A program made the translations under genes and the position numbers. A stretch of 29,753 nt of DNA from an uncultured Chloroflexota bacterium (GTDB taxonomy: Bacteria; Chloroflexota; Anaerolineae; Aggregatilineales; Phototrophicaceae): assembly GCA_937988705.1 (NCBI GenBank), contig CALKIA010000393.1, positions 1 through 29,753 on the forward strand. The letters are read 5' to 3'. Shown here piece by piece: positions 1 through 7,471 of this stretch (position 1 is its first letter; the number at the start of each line of letters is the position of its first letter). The notes below the pieces were generated by a model. It was not told the origin of the DNA. It did no database searches and saw only the letters and a list, made by a program, of their open reading frames with translations.

Positions 1-763
1 ACGCTTGCAGTTCGCACCGGATCTCAACGCGGGAACTGTCGGCGTGCACTATCTATTGGCACAGTTCAATACCTATCCGGTATGGCAGCAGCAGGTGAGT
101 TCTGGCGGCTTTCTGCAGACCTATGTGGGGCTGTTCGGAGATCCGTTTGTTGGCGCGATCGAGCCGCTGATCCCCGCGGACTTAGCGCAACCCCTACTGA
201 CGTTCCCATTTCCCGCTGGGGAGACTTGGTATTTCACCGGTGGCCCGCACGGCGGTTGGGGAAGCGGCAGTGCATGGGCGGCCATCGACTTCGCGCCGCC
301 CGACGACATCAGCAAGGTTAGTTCAGCCTGCTATCAATCGGAGTTTTATGCGACGGCCAGCGCACCGGGTGTCATTGCACGCACCGATGAGGGAACGGTG
401 ATTCTCGATCTGGACGGCGATGGCGACGAATCCACGGGTTGGACCATCTTGTATCTGCATATGGCGGCTCAAGATCGCATACAGGTCGGAACCCGTGTGG
501 GGATAGGGGATCGCATCGGGCATCCTTCCTGCGAAGGCGGTTTTTCGACCGGCACGCATATGCACATCGCCCGCCGCTACAATGGGGAATGGATCCCGGT
601 GTCGTGCGATGCCTGTGCCGATCCGCGCCCCGCTTTCGATTTGAACGGTTGGACAGTCATTGGCTATACCAATCAGGAGTATCAGGGCTACATGTTCCGG
701 GGAACTGACCGGCGTGTCGCGGATCAAGGGCGGACGAATACCGAAAATCAGGTGTCGTGGTGA
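1..763 (+). CDS. M23-family (LytM-like) metallopeptidase, 5' partial
   Basis: The frame is open to the left edge, so the real start lies outside the window; the TTG near base 5 is not a convincing start. Counting from that TTG, the last 170 residues form a LytM/M23 zinc endopeptidase fold. The visible candidate ligands and catalytic residues are H82 and D95 (PHGG...AAIDF), H152 (LYLH) and the HxH pair H185/H187 (THMHIA). An acidic loop at about 135-143 (DLDGDGDES) looks like a small metal-binding insert. M23 enzymes cut peptide cross-links of peptidoglycan outside the membrane; the signal peptide would be in the missing part. The stop codon overlaps an extended -10 promoter for the next gene. 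All residues of the HxH core are intact, so the enzyme is probably active. The substrate bond cannot be read from sequence. Confidence 0.85.
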   Translation, partial: RLQFAPDLNAGTVGVHYLLAQFNTYPVWQQQVSSGGFLQTYVGLFGDPFVGAIEPLIPADLAQPLLTFPFPAGETWYFTGGPHGGWGSGSAWAAIDFAPPDDISKVSSACYQSEFYATASAPGVIARTDEGTVILDLDGDGDESTGWTILYLHMAAQDRIQVGTRVGIGDRIGHPSCEGGFSTGTHMHIARRYNGEWIPVSCDACADPRPAFDLNGWTVIGYTNQEYQGYMFRGTDRRVADQGRTNTENQVSW

Positions 764-769
764 TATAAT
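761..769 (+). promoter_or_regulatory. Extended -10 promoter for the SH3b gene
   Basis: TGATATAAT is a perfect extended -10 element (TGn plus TATAAT). The TGA is also the stop codon of the M23 gene. No TTGACA-like hexamer lies 15-19 bp upstream. A start site near 776 would give a leader of about 24 nt to the ATG at 800. Confidence 0.6.
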
Positions 770-799
770 AGAGCGCGTTTGTCCGGTTACCTGTGAGTC

Positions 800-1540
800 A
801 TGATGATTCGTCGTTTAGCCATTGTCACATTGATCATGGCGGTCTCAACGATGGGAGTGTTCGCGCAAGATGCGACTCCCACCCCCGCCGTAATCAATCT
901 GTCGGCGGCAGCGCCTGCGGCACCAGCTGTCGAAGCAGCTATCGCCACGCCGACGTGGACACCAGTCCCGCCTAGTGCGGCGCTCCTCGAAGCGAAAGAG
1001 ATTGCGAATGTTCGCGCCGAACCCAGCACGGAGGCCGCCCAACTCGGAACGATTCGCGTAGGCGAGACCTATCGTGTAATTGGGCGCTATGTTCGCTGGT
1101 TGCAGTTTGAGTTCCCACAAGCGCCCAATGGACGGGGCTGGGTGTATGACGAGCTGGTGAACATCACGGGTGATGCCAGCTCGATTCCAGACATCGATCT
1201 CGCCGCGCAGGTTGCCGCTGATCCGCTGCTGGATGGGCTGACCCAAACCCAATCGGCCATCACGCAGACGCCGGGCGGCGGGCTCACGGCGACAGTTGTT
1301 GCGCGCATCGGGGTGATCAGCACGAACGAGACTCCGACGAGGGAAATTCTGCCCACGTTTACATTTCCGCCGGAGATTGTGGCGATCGCTCCGACAACGG
1401 GCGCAGCGCAAGTTGCAACACCGCAGCCCGCTAACGTGCCGCTCGCAGATGGGGCGTCACTGCCTCCGCTTGTGCCGATCCTGGTGCTTGGGGGGCTAGG
1501 CTTAATTGGCTTGGCGCTCAGTTCGCTGCGAAGAGGGTAG
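800..1540 (+). CDS. Secreted, C-terminally anchored SH3b-domain protein
   Basis: This 246-residue protein begins with a signal peptide (MMIRRLAIVT...GVFAQ, cleavage near residue 22), followed by a Pro/Ala/Thr-rich linker. A single bacterial SH3 domain spans about residues 63-123 (NVRAEPSTEAAQLGTIRVGE...GWVYDELVNI). A low-complexity stretch follows, then a C-terminal hydrophobic helix (about 221-242) ending in arginines (SSLRRG). This is the layout of a surface protein held in the membrane by its C-terminus. SH3b domains usually bind cell-wall peptides or carbohydrates. No enzymatic domain is visible, so it is probably structural or an adaptor for the neighbouring M23 peptidase. ATG codons at 800 and 803 are both possible starts; the ribosome-binding site is weak. 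Confidence 0.75.
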   Translation: MMIRRLAIVTLIMAVSTMGVFAQDATPTPAVINLSAAAPAAPAVEAAIATPTWTPVPPSAALLEAKEIANVRAEPSTEAAQLGTIRVGETYRVIGRYVRWLQFEFPQAPNGRGWVYDELVNITGDASSIPDIDLAAQVAADPLLDGLTQTQSAITQTPGGGLTATVVARIGVISTNETPTREILPTFTFPPEIVAIAPTTGAAQVATPQPANVPLADGASLPPLVPILVLGGLGLIGLALSSLRRG

Positions 1541-1557
1541 GGCGGTTAACAGGCAAC

Positions 1558-1586
1558 AAAAAAGGCGACCGAGTGGTCGCCTTTTT
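1558..1586. terminator. Bidirectional intrinsic terminator
   Basis: A perfect 7-bp stem GGCGACC/GGTCGCC with a GAGT loop is flanked by AAAAAA on the left and TTTTT on the right. It can therefore stop the plus-strand SH3b transcript and the minus-strand erpA transcript that converge here. Confidence 0.9.
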
Positions 1587-1592
1587 ATATTC

Positions 1593-2006
1593 TCAGTGAC
1601 TGCAGCTGGAGCAACCGCCGCCTGAATCTTCCCCGCCGTCCTTCGTCTTGAAGGAGTGGCCACATCCGCAGCTCGATACCGCGTTGGGGTTATCGATGCG
1701 GAAACCGCCGCCCATCAGGCTATCCACGAAATCAATCGTCGCGCCTTCAAGGTACATCAGACTCGTCGGGTCAACTACAAGGCGCACCCCATCGGCCGCG
1801 TCGACGACAGCATCGAATTCGCGCGGTTCTTTTTCAAACGACATACCATACTGCAACCCGGAGCAACCGCCACCTGAAACAAACACACGCAGAGCATAAC
1901 CAGGAATCTGGCGCTGCTCCAGTAGCGTGTGAATCATCTGGGACGCCGCCGGGGTAACGGTCAGAATCTGTACGTCAGTCGTAATCAGTGGGTCATTGAC
2001 AACCAT
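1593..2006 (-). CDS. erpA: A-type Fe-S cluster carrier protein (ErpA/HesB family)
   Basis: The protein delivers or assembles Fe-S clusters in the cytosol. It carries the complete A-type carrier signature: C48 in GGGCSGLQYG, then C113 and C115 in SSCGCGHSF. The surrounding VVDPTSLMYL and NPNAVSSCGCG segments resemble ErpA more than IscA or SufA, although assignment within the family is not certain. At 137 residues it is longer than usual (about 105-120) because of a Gly-rich tail with additional C132, C135 and H137. The ATG is preceded by AGAGGGG about 9 nt upstream. A good promoter with repeated ATCGTC motifs lies directly upstream. The SufR-like regulator upstream on the same strand supports an Fe-S role. 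Confidence 0.9.
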   Translation of the reverse strand: MVVNDPLITTDVQILTVTPAASQMIHTLLEQRQIPGYALRVFVSGGGCSGLQYGMSFEKEPREFDAVVDAADGVRLVVDPTSLMYLEGATIDFVDSLMGGGFRIDNPNAVSSCGCGHSFKTKDGGEDSGGGCSSCSH

Positions 2007-2046
2007 GAAAAATATCCCCTCTCAAGTTCTCGCTGTGGTTACGGCG

Positions 2047-2075
2047 ATGTTAACACAAATGTGGGCAATCGTCAA
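2047..2075 (-). promoter_or_regulatory. Promoter of erpA
   Basis: Read on the minus strand this gives TTGACG, a 17-bp spacer and TAACAT. The predicted start site near 2040 leaves a leader of about 34 nt. The spacer contains a CACA/TGTG inverted repeat. The -35 overlaps one of the ATCGTC half-sites. Confidence 0.65.
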
Positions 2076-2092
2076 TTAAAAAGACGATCGTC
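2068..2092. promoter_or_regulatory. Candidate operator upstream of erpA
   Basis: ATCGTC (2068-2073) and GACGAT (2083-2088) form an inverted repeat spaced by 9 bp. The second arm is also part of a perfect 10-bp palindrome GACGATCGTC (2083-2092). Three copies of one half-site at the -35 region are what a dimeric repressor or activator site would look like. SufR is the obvious candidate, but this is an inference. Confidence 0.4.
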
Positions 2093-2099
2093 ATGAAAA

Positions 2100-2747
2100 T
2101 TACCGTTCATTTGTCATGACTGGAATTAGGTATGAGCAGTTCGCGTCCCCTTCGGAGACATGAGTGAGGCGGCGCGGCACAATGCCTAGCAGCGACGAAA
2201 TGAGCCGCATGTCCATCTGACAGAGCGATCCAGCTTCATCGCTCAGGCCATGGTAGGGACAGTTCGCGGTTGTCAACACAAAGCCTTCACTCGCGCGCTC
2301 CCATAACGCTTCGTAACCATTCTGGTTGAGATAATCAACAACCACGTCGAGCCGATCAATCATCGGGAGATCCGGCACAAACGCCTCATGCGCCATCGTG
2401 TCGGCTACGCCTTCGAGAATTACATTGATGCGATCTTTCGGGAGCTGCTTCTGCAATTCTAGGAGCAAACTAGACGCTAAGCGCTGATAGTTGTTCGGGA
2501 ACAGCTCTTTTGCCTTCTCGGTCAGCGCGTAGATGTACTGTGGGCGTCCCGGTGAACTGCGGCGTTTAAGTTCCGGCGATGTGATCAATCCATCTTCCTG
2601 CAAACGCATCAGATGGTGCCGCACCGTAACTGCCGTAATGCTGCCCCGGCGCCGCTGCAATTCATCGACGATTTCATCTACGGTAGCGTGGGCTCGTCGT
2701 CGCAAAATGTCGAGTATCAAACGCCGTGTTTCTTGCATGGCACTCAC
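2100..2747 (-). CDS. sufR: SufR-like Fe-S-sensing HTH transcriptional regulator
   Basis: Residues 5-75 form a winged helix-turn-helix (TVDEIVDELQ...AVTVRHHLMRLQEDGLI...GRPQYIYALT) of the DeoR/ArsR-like type. The C-terminal half has three conserved cysteines with spacing C163-x12-C176-x27-C204, starting NCPYHGL. That is the Fe-S ligand arrangement of SufR, the cluster-sensing repressor of suf operons. The neighbouring ErpA-type carrier supports the call. The GTG at 2747 follows AAAGGC with no spacing, so the ATG at 2738 (MQETRR) may be the actual start. The divergent promoter upstream is centred on a perfect 18-bp palindrome, suggesting autoregulation. No other suf genes are in the window. Confidence 0.8.
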   Translation of the reverse strand: MSAMQETRRLILDILRRRAHATVDEIVDELQRRRGSITAVTVRHHLMRLQEDGLITSPELKRRSSPGRPQYIYALTEKAKELFPNNYQRLASSLLLELQKQLPKDRINVILEGVADTMAHEAFVPDLPMIDRLDVVVDYLNQNGYEALWERASEGFVLTTANCPYHGLSDEAGSLCQMDMRLISSLLGIVPRRLTHVSEGDANCSYLIPVMTNER

Positions 2748-2781
2748 GCCTTTGAATAAAACTCATGCTGATGATAAAAAT

Positions 2782-2810
2782 AGTGTATCATTGTCTGATT
2801 CCCCCGTCAA
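2782..2810 (-). promoter_or_regulatory. Promoter of sufR
   Basis: On the minus strand this is TTGACG, a 17-bp spacer and TACACT. The -35 hexamer is the left arm of the 18-bp palindrome at 2803-2820. A start site near 2775 gives a leader of 28 nt (GTG) or 37 nt (ATG). Confidence 0.6.
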
Positions 2811-2820
2811 ATTTGACGGG
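2803..2820. promoter_or_regulatory. Perfect 18-bp palindrome, operator candidate
   Basis: CCCGTCAAATTTGACGGG is an uninterrupted 18-bp palindrome in the 129-bp divergent sufR/pheA region. It contains the sufR -35 and lies where the -35 of pheA would fall. It shares GTCAA/TTGAC elements with the erpA upstream region. It is best read as a binding site for a dimeric regulator. Confidence 0.6.
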
Positions 2821-2830
2821 AATCCTGCGC

Positions 2831-2836
2831 TATGTT
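2831..2836 (+). promoter_or_regulatory. Possible -10 element of pheA
   Basis: TATGTT would place transcription near 2843 and give a 34-nt leader to the TTG at 2877, matching other genes here. The only TTGACG upstream is just 12 bp away, too close for a standard -35, so the assignment is weak. Confidence 0.3.
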
Positions 2837-2876
2837 ACGCTCCTGCCTCGATTTTCTCGTGACGGGAGTAACGATC

Positions 2877-3716
2877 TTGCAAGAGTGTGTCGCCTTTCAA
2901 GGCATCCACGGCGCTTATTCGGAACAGGCCATTCGTCAGCACTTCGGCGACACGGTGACTACGTACCCGACTCCGACTTTGGGCGATCTGTTTGAAACGA
3001 TGCAGTCGCGCAAGGTCAAATTTGCTATGCTGCCGGTCGAAAATGCGCTGGCAGGGGCAGTGAATCAAGCCTATGAACTGCTGATGGATTCTGATTTGCG
3101 CATCCAGGCAGAAGTCATTTTGCATGTGCATCATGCGCTCCATGCGCCTAATGGGGTGACGATTGACCAGATCAAACGTGTGCGCTCGCACCCGCAAGCC
3201 CTAGCCCAGTGCGAAAAATTTCTAAAACGACACAAAATTGAGCCAATTCCGTGGTACGACACAGCTGGCTCAGCCAAAGACCTCGCTGGCGAAACCTCTG
3301 ATGGCATAACCGGCGCGATCGCCAGCCCACTGGCGGGTCAACTCTATGGGTTGGATACGCTCGCGGCGGAGATCGAAGACGTGCCCTTCAACTTTACGCG
3401 CTTCTTCCTGCTCGCCGACGATGATCCGCAGCAGGGAGAATTCAATAAGACGTCGCTGGTCTTTGCTACGCGTAATCGCCCGGCGGCGCTCTACGAATGC
3501 CTTGGTGAATTTGCGCAGCGGGGTATCAACTTAACCAAAATTGAATCCCGTCCGCGGCGTAATCGTCCGTGGGAGCCGATTTTCTTCCTCGATATCGAAG
3601 GACATTGGCACGATCAGAACGTTCAAGAAGCTCTCGCGCGCTTGCTTCAGCGCGCCTCGTTCGTAAAGATGCTTGGATCATATCCGGCGGTCAAAAACCA
3701 ATCCGTAGGGATTTAA
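2877..3716 (+). CDS. pheA: Prephenate dehydratase
   Basis: It converts prephenate to phenylpyruvate, the committed step to phenylalanine. The catalytic domain starts at VAFQGIHGAYSEQA and ends with the TRF motif (residues 174-176, NFTRFFLL). A C-terminal ACT domain with the Phe-binding ESRP motif (223-226, KIESRPRRN) indicates feedback control by phenylalanine. I prefer the TTG at 2877: GGGAG lies 8 nt upstream, and it gives 279 residues, the usual length for a monofunctional enzyme. An upstream ATG at 2832 would add 15 residues with no family match and would sit on the likely -10. No chorismate mutase domain is fused. asd follows after 3 nt. Confidence 0.93.
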   Translation: MQECVAFQGIHGAYSEQAIRQHFGDTVTTYPTPTLGDLFETMQSRKVKFAMLPVENALAGAVNQAYELLMDSDLRIQAEVILHVHHALHAPNGVTIDQIKRVRSHPQALAQCEKFLKRHKIEPIPWYDTAGSAKDLAGETSDGITGAIASPLAGQLYGLDTLAAEIEDVPFNFTRFFLLADDDPQQGEFNKTSLVFATRNRPAALYECLGEFAQRGINLTKIESRPRRNRPWEPIFFLDIEGHWHDQNVQEALARLLQRASFVKMLGSYPAVKNQSVGI

Positions 3717-3719
3717 CTC

Positions 3720-4811
3720 ATGCAAAAACTTGATGTCGCAGTTCTGGGCGCAACGGGCGCTGTCGGTCAGCGGTTTGTTCAATTGCTGGAAAATCACCCC
3801 TGGTTTAGGGTGGCCGAAGTGATCGGTTCTGATCGCAGCGCCGGTCAGCGCTATGGCGATATTACGCGTTGGATTCTCGATGGGCAGCCGCCGGCCTCCG
3901 TCGCGGATTTGCAGGTCAAGCCCCTTGAAGCCCATCTGACATCGCCGCTCGTCTTTTCGGCGCTGCCCAAAGAAGCAGCAGAACTCCGCGAAGTCGAGCT
4001 CGCTGCAGCGGGACATGTCGTCAGCACCAATGCCTCGGTCAATCGCATGATAGACGATGTGCCGCTCTTACTCCCCGAAATCAACGCTGACCACGTAAGT
4101 TTGATCGATGTGCAGCGCCGTCGCCGTGGTTGGACGACAGGCGCACTAGTCGCAAATTCCAACTGTACGATCATGCCGGTGGTGATGAGCCTTGCGCCTC
4201 TGCTCCAGTTCGGCATCACCAAAGTGATGATGGTCAGTGCTCAAGCGATTAGTGGGGCGGGTTATCCCGGTGTTCCTTCGCTCGACATCATTGACAACAT
4301 GATTCCGTATATTGGGGGCGAAGAAGATAAGGCTGAAACCGAGCCCCTCAAGATGCTTGGCCGCTTCAATGGCGAATGCATCATCGACCTAGAAGCGGTC
4401 GTCAGCGCCACGTGCACGCGCGCGCCGGTCATCGATGGACATCTGGTCACCATCGCAGTTGAACTACGCGACCGGCCGTCACTCGAATCGATGATTGAAG
4501 CCTGGAACAGCTTCCGCGGCCCCAATCCCGTACCGTCGCTGCCCACCGCACCCGCACAGCCAGTTATCTATATGCCGCAAGCAGATCGGCCGCAACCACG
4601 ACGGGATCGCAATGCAGGTAATGGTATGGCGACATCTGTCGGTCGCTTGCGGCCCGATCCGCTGCTCGGCTACAAGTTTGTTGCGCTCTCACACAACACC
4701 ATCCGCGGCGCGGCCGGCTGCGCCATTCTGAATGCAGAACTGCTGGTAGCGCAAGGTTATCTTGGCAGTTTTCAACCGATCAAGGCTGCAGCGGAGTTAA
4801 ACCGTTCCTAA
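3720..4811 (+). CDS. asd: Aspartate-semialdehyde dehydrogenase
   Basis: It reduces aspartyl phosphate to aspartate semialdehyde with NADPH, the branch point to Lys, Thr, Met and diaminopimelate. The NADP-binding loop is GATGAVG (10-16). The catalytic cysteine is C149 in NSNCT, and the likely general base is H241 in the IDGHLV segment. The SAQAISGAGYPGV and IPYIGGEEDKAETE blocks match the archaeal/fungal-type ASD subfamily rather than the E. coli type. At 363 residues it has normal length. It starts 3 nt after the pheA stop with AGGGAT upstream, so the two are almost certainly co-transcribed. A weak terminator follows. Confidence 0.93.
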   Translation: MQKLDVAVLGATGAVGQRFVQLLENHPWFRVAEVIGSDRSAGQRYGDITRWILDGQPPASVADLQVKPLEAHLTSPLVFSALPKEAAELREVELAAAGHVVSTNASVNRMIDDVPLLLPEINADHVSLIDVQRRRRGWTTGALVANSNCTIMPVVMSLAPLLQFGITKVMMVSAQAISGAGYPGVPSLDIIDNMIPYIGGEEDKAETEPLKMLGRFNGECIIDLEAVVSATCTRAPVIDGHLVTIAVELRDRPSLESMIEAWNSFRGPNPVPSLPTAPAQPVIYMPQADRPQPRRDRNAGNGMATSVGRLRPDPLLGYKFVALSHNTIRGAAGCAILNAELLVAQGYLGSFQPIKAAAELNRS

Positions 4812-4820
4812 CGTAGCTTT

Positions 4821-4840
4821 CCCGCACTTCGGGGGTTTTT
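4821..4840 (+). terminator. Probable terminator after asd
   Basis: A short CCCG/CGGG stem with a CACTT loop is followed by GG and TTTTT. The stem is only 4 bp, so strength is uncertain, but it sits 10 nt after the asd stop. Confidence 0.5.
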
Positions 4841-4845
4841 ATCAT
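4840..4845 (+). promoter_or_regulatory. Possible -10 element of sqdB
   Basis: TATCAT (5 of 6 matches to TATAAT) directly follows the T-tract of the asd terminator. It would give a leader of about 23 nt to the ATG at 4875. No -35 is evident. Confidence 0.35.
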
Positions 4846-4874
4846 AGTTGAGTATCTGCGTGGAGGCTGTATTT

Positions 4875-6077
4875 ATGCGTGTATTCATTGCCGGTATTGA
4901 CGGCTATTTGGGGTGGGCACTCTCACAGTATCTCACCGCGCGGGGACACGACGTCGCTGGGGTTGACAATTATGCGCGCCGTCGGTGGGTCGAAGAAATG
5001 GGCAGCGTGAGCGCCCTTCCGATTTACAGCATGGAAGAACGACTCCCTGCGTTCCGTGAGCATTACGGCCAAGAACTACTGTTCCGCGAAGGTGACTTGC
5101 TGGATTATCAATTCCTGCGCAATTTTCTTGCCGACTTCCAACCCGATGCCATCGTTCATCTTGGAGAAATGCCGTCGGCACCGTACTCGATGATTGATCA
5201 GGCTCATGCGATTTACACTCACACCAACAATGTCAACGGCAGCCTGAATGTCTTATGGGCAATGCGTGAAGTTTGCCCGCAGGCGCATCTGGTGAAGCTG
5301 GGGACGATGGGCGAATATGGTACGCCGAACGTCGATATTCCCGAAGGCTTCTTTGAGATTGAATATCGCGGACGTAAAGATCGCTTGCCGTTTCCGCGGC
5401 AACCGGGCAGCTACTATCACCTCACGAAAGTTCACGACACGAATAACACCATGTTCGCCTGCCGGATCTGGGGGTTAAGTGCGACTGATATCATGCAGGG
5501 TGTGGTTTTCGGCACGCACATTGATGTGATGAGCGACAACCCGCGCCTGCGTTCGCGTCTCGACTTTGACCAGTGCTTCGGTACTGCGATCAATCGGTTC
5601 GCCTGTCAGGCCGTGATCGGTCATCCACTCACCGTGTATGGTGTTGGCCATCAGAAGCGTGGTTTCCTGCCGATGCGCGACTCGATGCAGTGCCTCACAA
5701 TTGCGATTGAAAACCCGCCAAACGCGGGGGAATACCGTGTGTTCAACCAGTTCGAGGAATGTTATACTGTCGACGAGTTGGCTGAAAAAGTGCGTGAAGC
5801 TGGTAGTGCCGTCGGTCTGGATGTGGAAATCGAGCACTTTGACAACCCGCGAACCGAAAAAGAAGAGCATTACTACAATCCCGATCGTCAGCACTTGATT
5901 GATCTCGGTTATAAACCGACACATGATGTGGTTGCCGAGGTCAAGATCATGCTGCAAGACCTGATTCCGCAGCACGATCGCATCATGACCAAACGCGAGA
6001 TCGTCGTCCCCGATATTCGTTGGGATGGCACCCGCCGCCGGTCGGGTGTGATCAGTGCCTCGCCCGTCAAGTCGTAG
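4875..6077 (+). CDS. sqdB: UDP-sulfoquinovose synthase (SQD1/SqdB)
   Basis: It makes UDP-sulfoquinovose from UDP-glucose and sulfite, the head-group donor for the sulfolipid SQDG. It is an SDR-type NAD enzyme with GIDGYLGW at residues 7-14. From remembered Arabidopsis SQD1 the match is very strong and includes the catalytic trio T144 (LGTMGEYGTP), Y181 and K185 (YHLTK). Further signature blocks are SAPYSMID, GHPLTVYG, YRVFNQF and EEHYYN. The ATG at 4875 has GGAGG 8 nt upstream; a TTG at 4848 would add 9 unmatched residues. At 400 residues the length is normal. The sulfolipid glycosyltransferase is not in the window, so SQDG production is inferred from this gene alone. A strong terminator follows. 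Confidence 0.92.
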   Translation: MRVFIAGIDGYLGWALSQYLTARGHDVAGVDNYARRRWVEEMGSVSALPIYSMEERLPAFREHYGQELLFREGDLLDYQFLRNFLADFQPDAIVHLGEMPSAPYSMIDQAHAIYTHTNNVNGSLNVLWAMREVCPQAHLVKLGTMGEYGTPNVDIPEGFFEIEYRGRKDRLPFPRQPGSYYHLTKVHDTNNTMFACRIWGLSATDIMQGVVFGTHIDVMSDNPRLRSRLDFDQCFGTAINRFACQAVIGHPLTVYGVGHQKRGFLPMRDSMQCLTIAIENPPNAGEYRVFNQFEECYTVDELAEKVREAGSAVGLDVEIEHFDNPRTEKEEHYYNPDRQHLIDLGYKPTHDVVAEVKIMLQDLIPQHDRIMTKREIVVPDIRWDGTRRRSGVISASPVKS

Positions 6078-6105
6078 TCGAAACCACGATTGTTTTGGCG
6101 ATTAC

Positions 6106-6142
6106 AAGCGCGGGGTGCTTCTAGACTCCGCGCTTTTGTTTT
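6106..6142 (+). terminator. Intrinsic terminator after sqdB
   Basis: The 8-bp stem AAGCGCGG/CCGCGCTT, with a 14-nt loop, runs into TTTTGTTTT. It separates sqdB from the HisD-like gene. Confidence 0.85.
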
Positions 6143-6160
6143 ATGCAAGGGAGACCTCCA

Positions 6161-7471
6161 TTGATTCAGTTCCTAAAACTTGCTGAACTCTCCGTCGATG
6201 CGCGCAATAAGCTCATGCGCCGCGCGGAAAAGGACATCCGTGATCTATTCCCGTTGGCTCAAGAAGTGATCGATCGTGTTGCTCAGGAAGGTGATGCCGC
6301 CGTCGTCGATTATGCACGGCGCTTCGATGCGAAGAATTTTGATGCCTCTATGCTCCGGGCGATGCCTGAAGACTTCGCCCAAGCGCGCGCTGCGCTCGAG
6401 CCAGAAGTGATTGCGGCCATCCAAGCGGCCCACGATAATATTCAGCGCTTCCACGAACACCAGATGCCAGAACCGATGTGGTTTACTGAGGTGCAACCGG
6501 GGATTATGGCTGGCGAAAAAGTCACGCCGGTCACGAGTACAGGCTTGTATGTCCCCCGGGGCAAAGGCGCGTTCCCATCGGTGATGCTCATGCTGGCGAC
6601 GCCCGCCCGTGTCGCCGGGGTTCCACGCATCATTGTGGTCACACCGCCGACGCCGGATGGTAAAGCCGACGCCGCTTCTCTCGTGGCTGCGGAAATCTGT
6701 GGTGTAGATGAGGTGTATGTTGTCGGCGGCATGCAGGCGATTGCGGCGCTGGCCTTTGGCACTGAGACGATTCCCAAAGTTGCCAAGTTGATTGGCCCCG
6801 GTAGCAGTTATGTGTCGGCGGCGAAACGCTTGCTATACGGCACAGTCGATGTTGGGTTGCCCGCAGGTCCCAGCGAATCGATCATTTTGACGGATGAAAG
6901 CACGGACGTCCGTCTAGCTGCGCTCGATCTGCTGGTAGAAGCGGAACACGGTCCTGAATCGGCAGCTATCCTGGTCACGCACAGCGAAGAGCTCGCGCGG
7001 CAGGCATTGGCGCTTCTACCAGGCTACATTGCCGAGCTGCCTGAGTGGCGGCGGGCATTCGTCAATAACGTACTGTCGAATTACGGCGGCGTGCTGCTCA
7101 CCAACAGCCTTGAAGAATCAATCCAATTCGTCAACGACTATGCCCCGGAACATCTTGAAGTGCTGACACGTGAGCCGTTCGTTACGCTCGGCAAACTCAA
7201 GAACGCGGGCGAAATTCTACTGGGACACTACACGCCGATTCCCACCGCGAATTACTGTCTCGGCTTGAATGCCATCCTGCCAACGGGTGGGTTTGCCCGC
7301 AGTTTCTCCTCGGTCAGCGTGTGGGATTTCCTCAAGCGCACCGGTATCGGCTATCTGTCGCAGGAAGGCTATCAGCGCCTCCAAGGCATCACAACGACGC
7401 TGGCCGATTATGAAGATTTCCCCGCCCATGCCATGGCCATCCGCAAGCGCAACCAGATTCTCGGGCTATGA
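6161..7471 (+). CDS. hisD: Histidinol dehydrogenase family protein, divergent active site
   Basis: The fold is clearly HisD: GLYVPRG, IGPGSSYV, LPAGPSES, YAPEHLEV and a normal length of 436 residues from the TTG at 6161 (AAGGGAG 7 nt upstream; the ATG at 6143 lies in the terminator T-tract). HisD oxidises histidinol to histidine with two NAD+. Compared with E. coli HisD from memory, the catalytic Glu/His pair is kept (E330, H331), as are zinc ligand H263, E418 and H423. However, zinc ligand Gln259 is E260, zinc ligand Asp360 is N364, and substrate-contacting His367 is A371. This may be a HisD paralogue acting on another amino alcohol. hisG and hisZ lie 1.2 kb further on but on the opposite strand. 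The stop overlaps the next ATG. Family is certain; histidine biosynthesis is not. Confidence 0.8.
   Translation: MIQFLKLAELSVDARNKLMRRAEKDIRDLFPLAQEVIDRVAQEGDAAVVDYARRFDAKNFDASMLRAMPEDFAQARAALEPEVIAAIQAAHDNIQRFHEHQMPEPMWFTEVQPGIMAGEKVTPVTSTGLYVPRGKGAFPSVMLMLATPARVAGVPRIIVVTPPTPDGKADAASLVAAEICGVDEVYVVGGMQAIAALAFGTETIPKVAKLIGPGSSYVSAAKRLLYGTVDVGLPAGPSESIILTDESTDVRLAALDLLVEAEHGPESAAILVTHSEELARQALALLPGYIAELPEWRRAFVNNVLSNYGGVLLTNSLEESIQFVNDYAPEHLEVLTREPFVTLGKLKNAGEILLGHYTPIPTANYCLGLNAILPTGGFARSFSSVSVWDFLKRTGIGYLSQEGYQRLQGITTTLADYEDFPAHAMAIRKRNQILGL

Noticed and set aside
4875..7471. A sulfonate pathway linking sqdB with the HisD-like dehydrogenase (a HisD relative is known to act on sulfopropanediol)
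   Set aside because: A strong terminator separates the two genes and no other sulfonate gene is present. The link is only positional.
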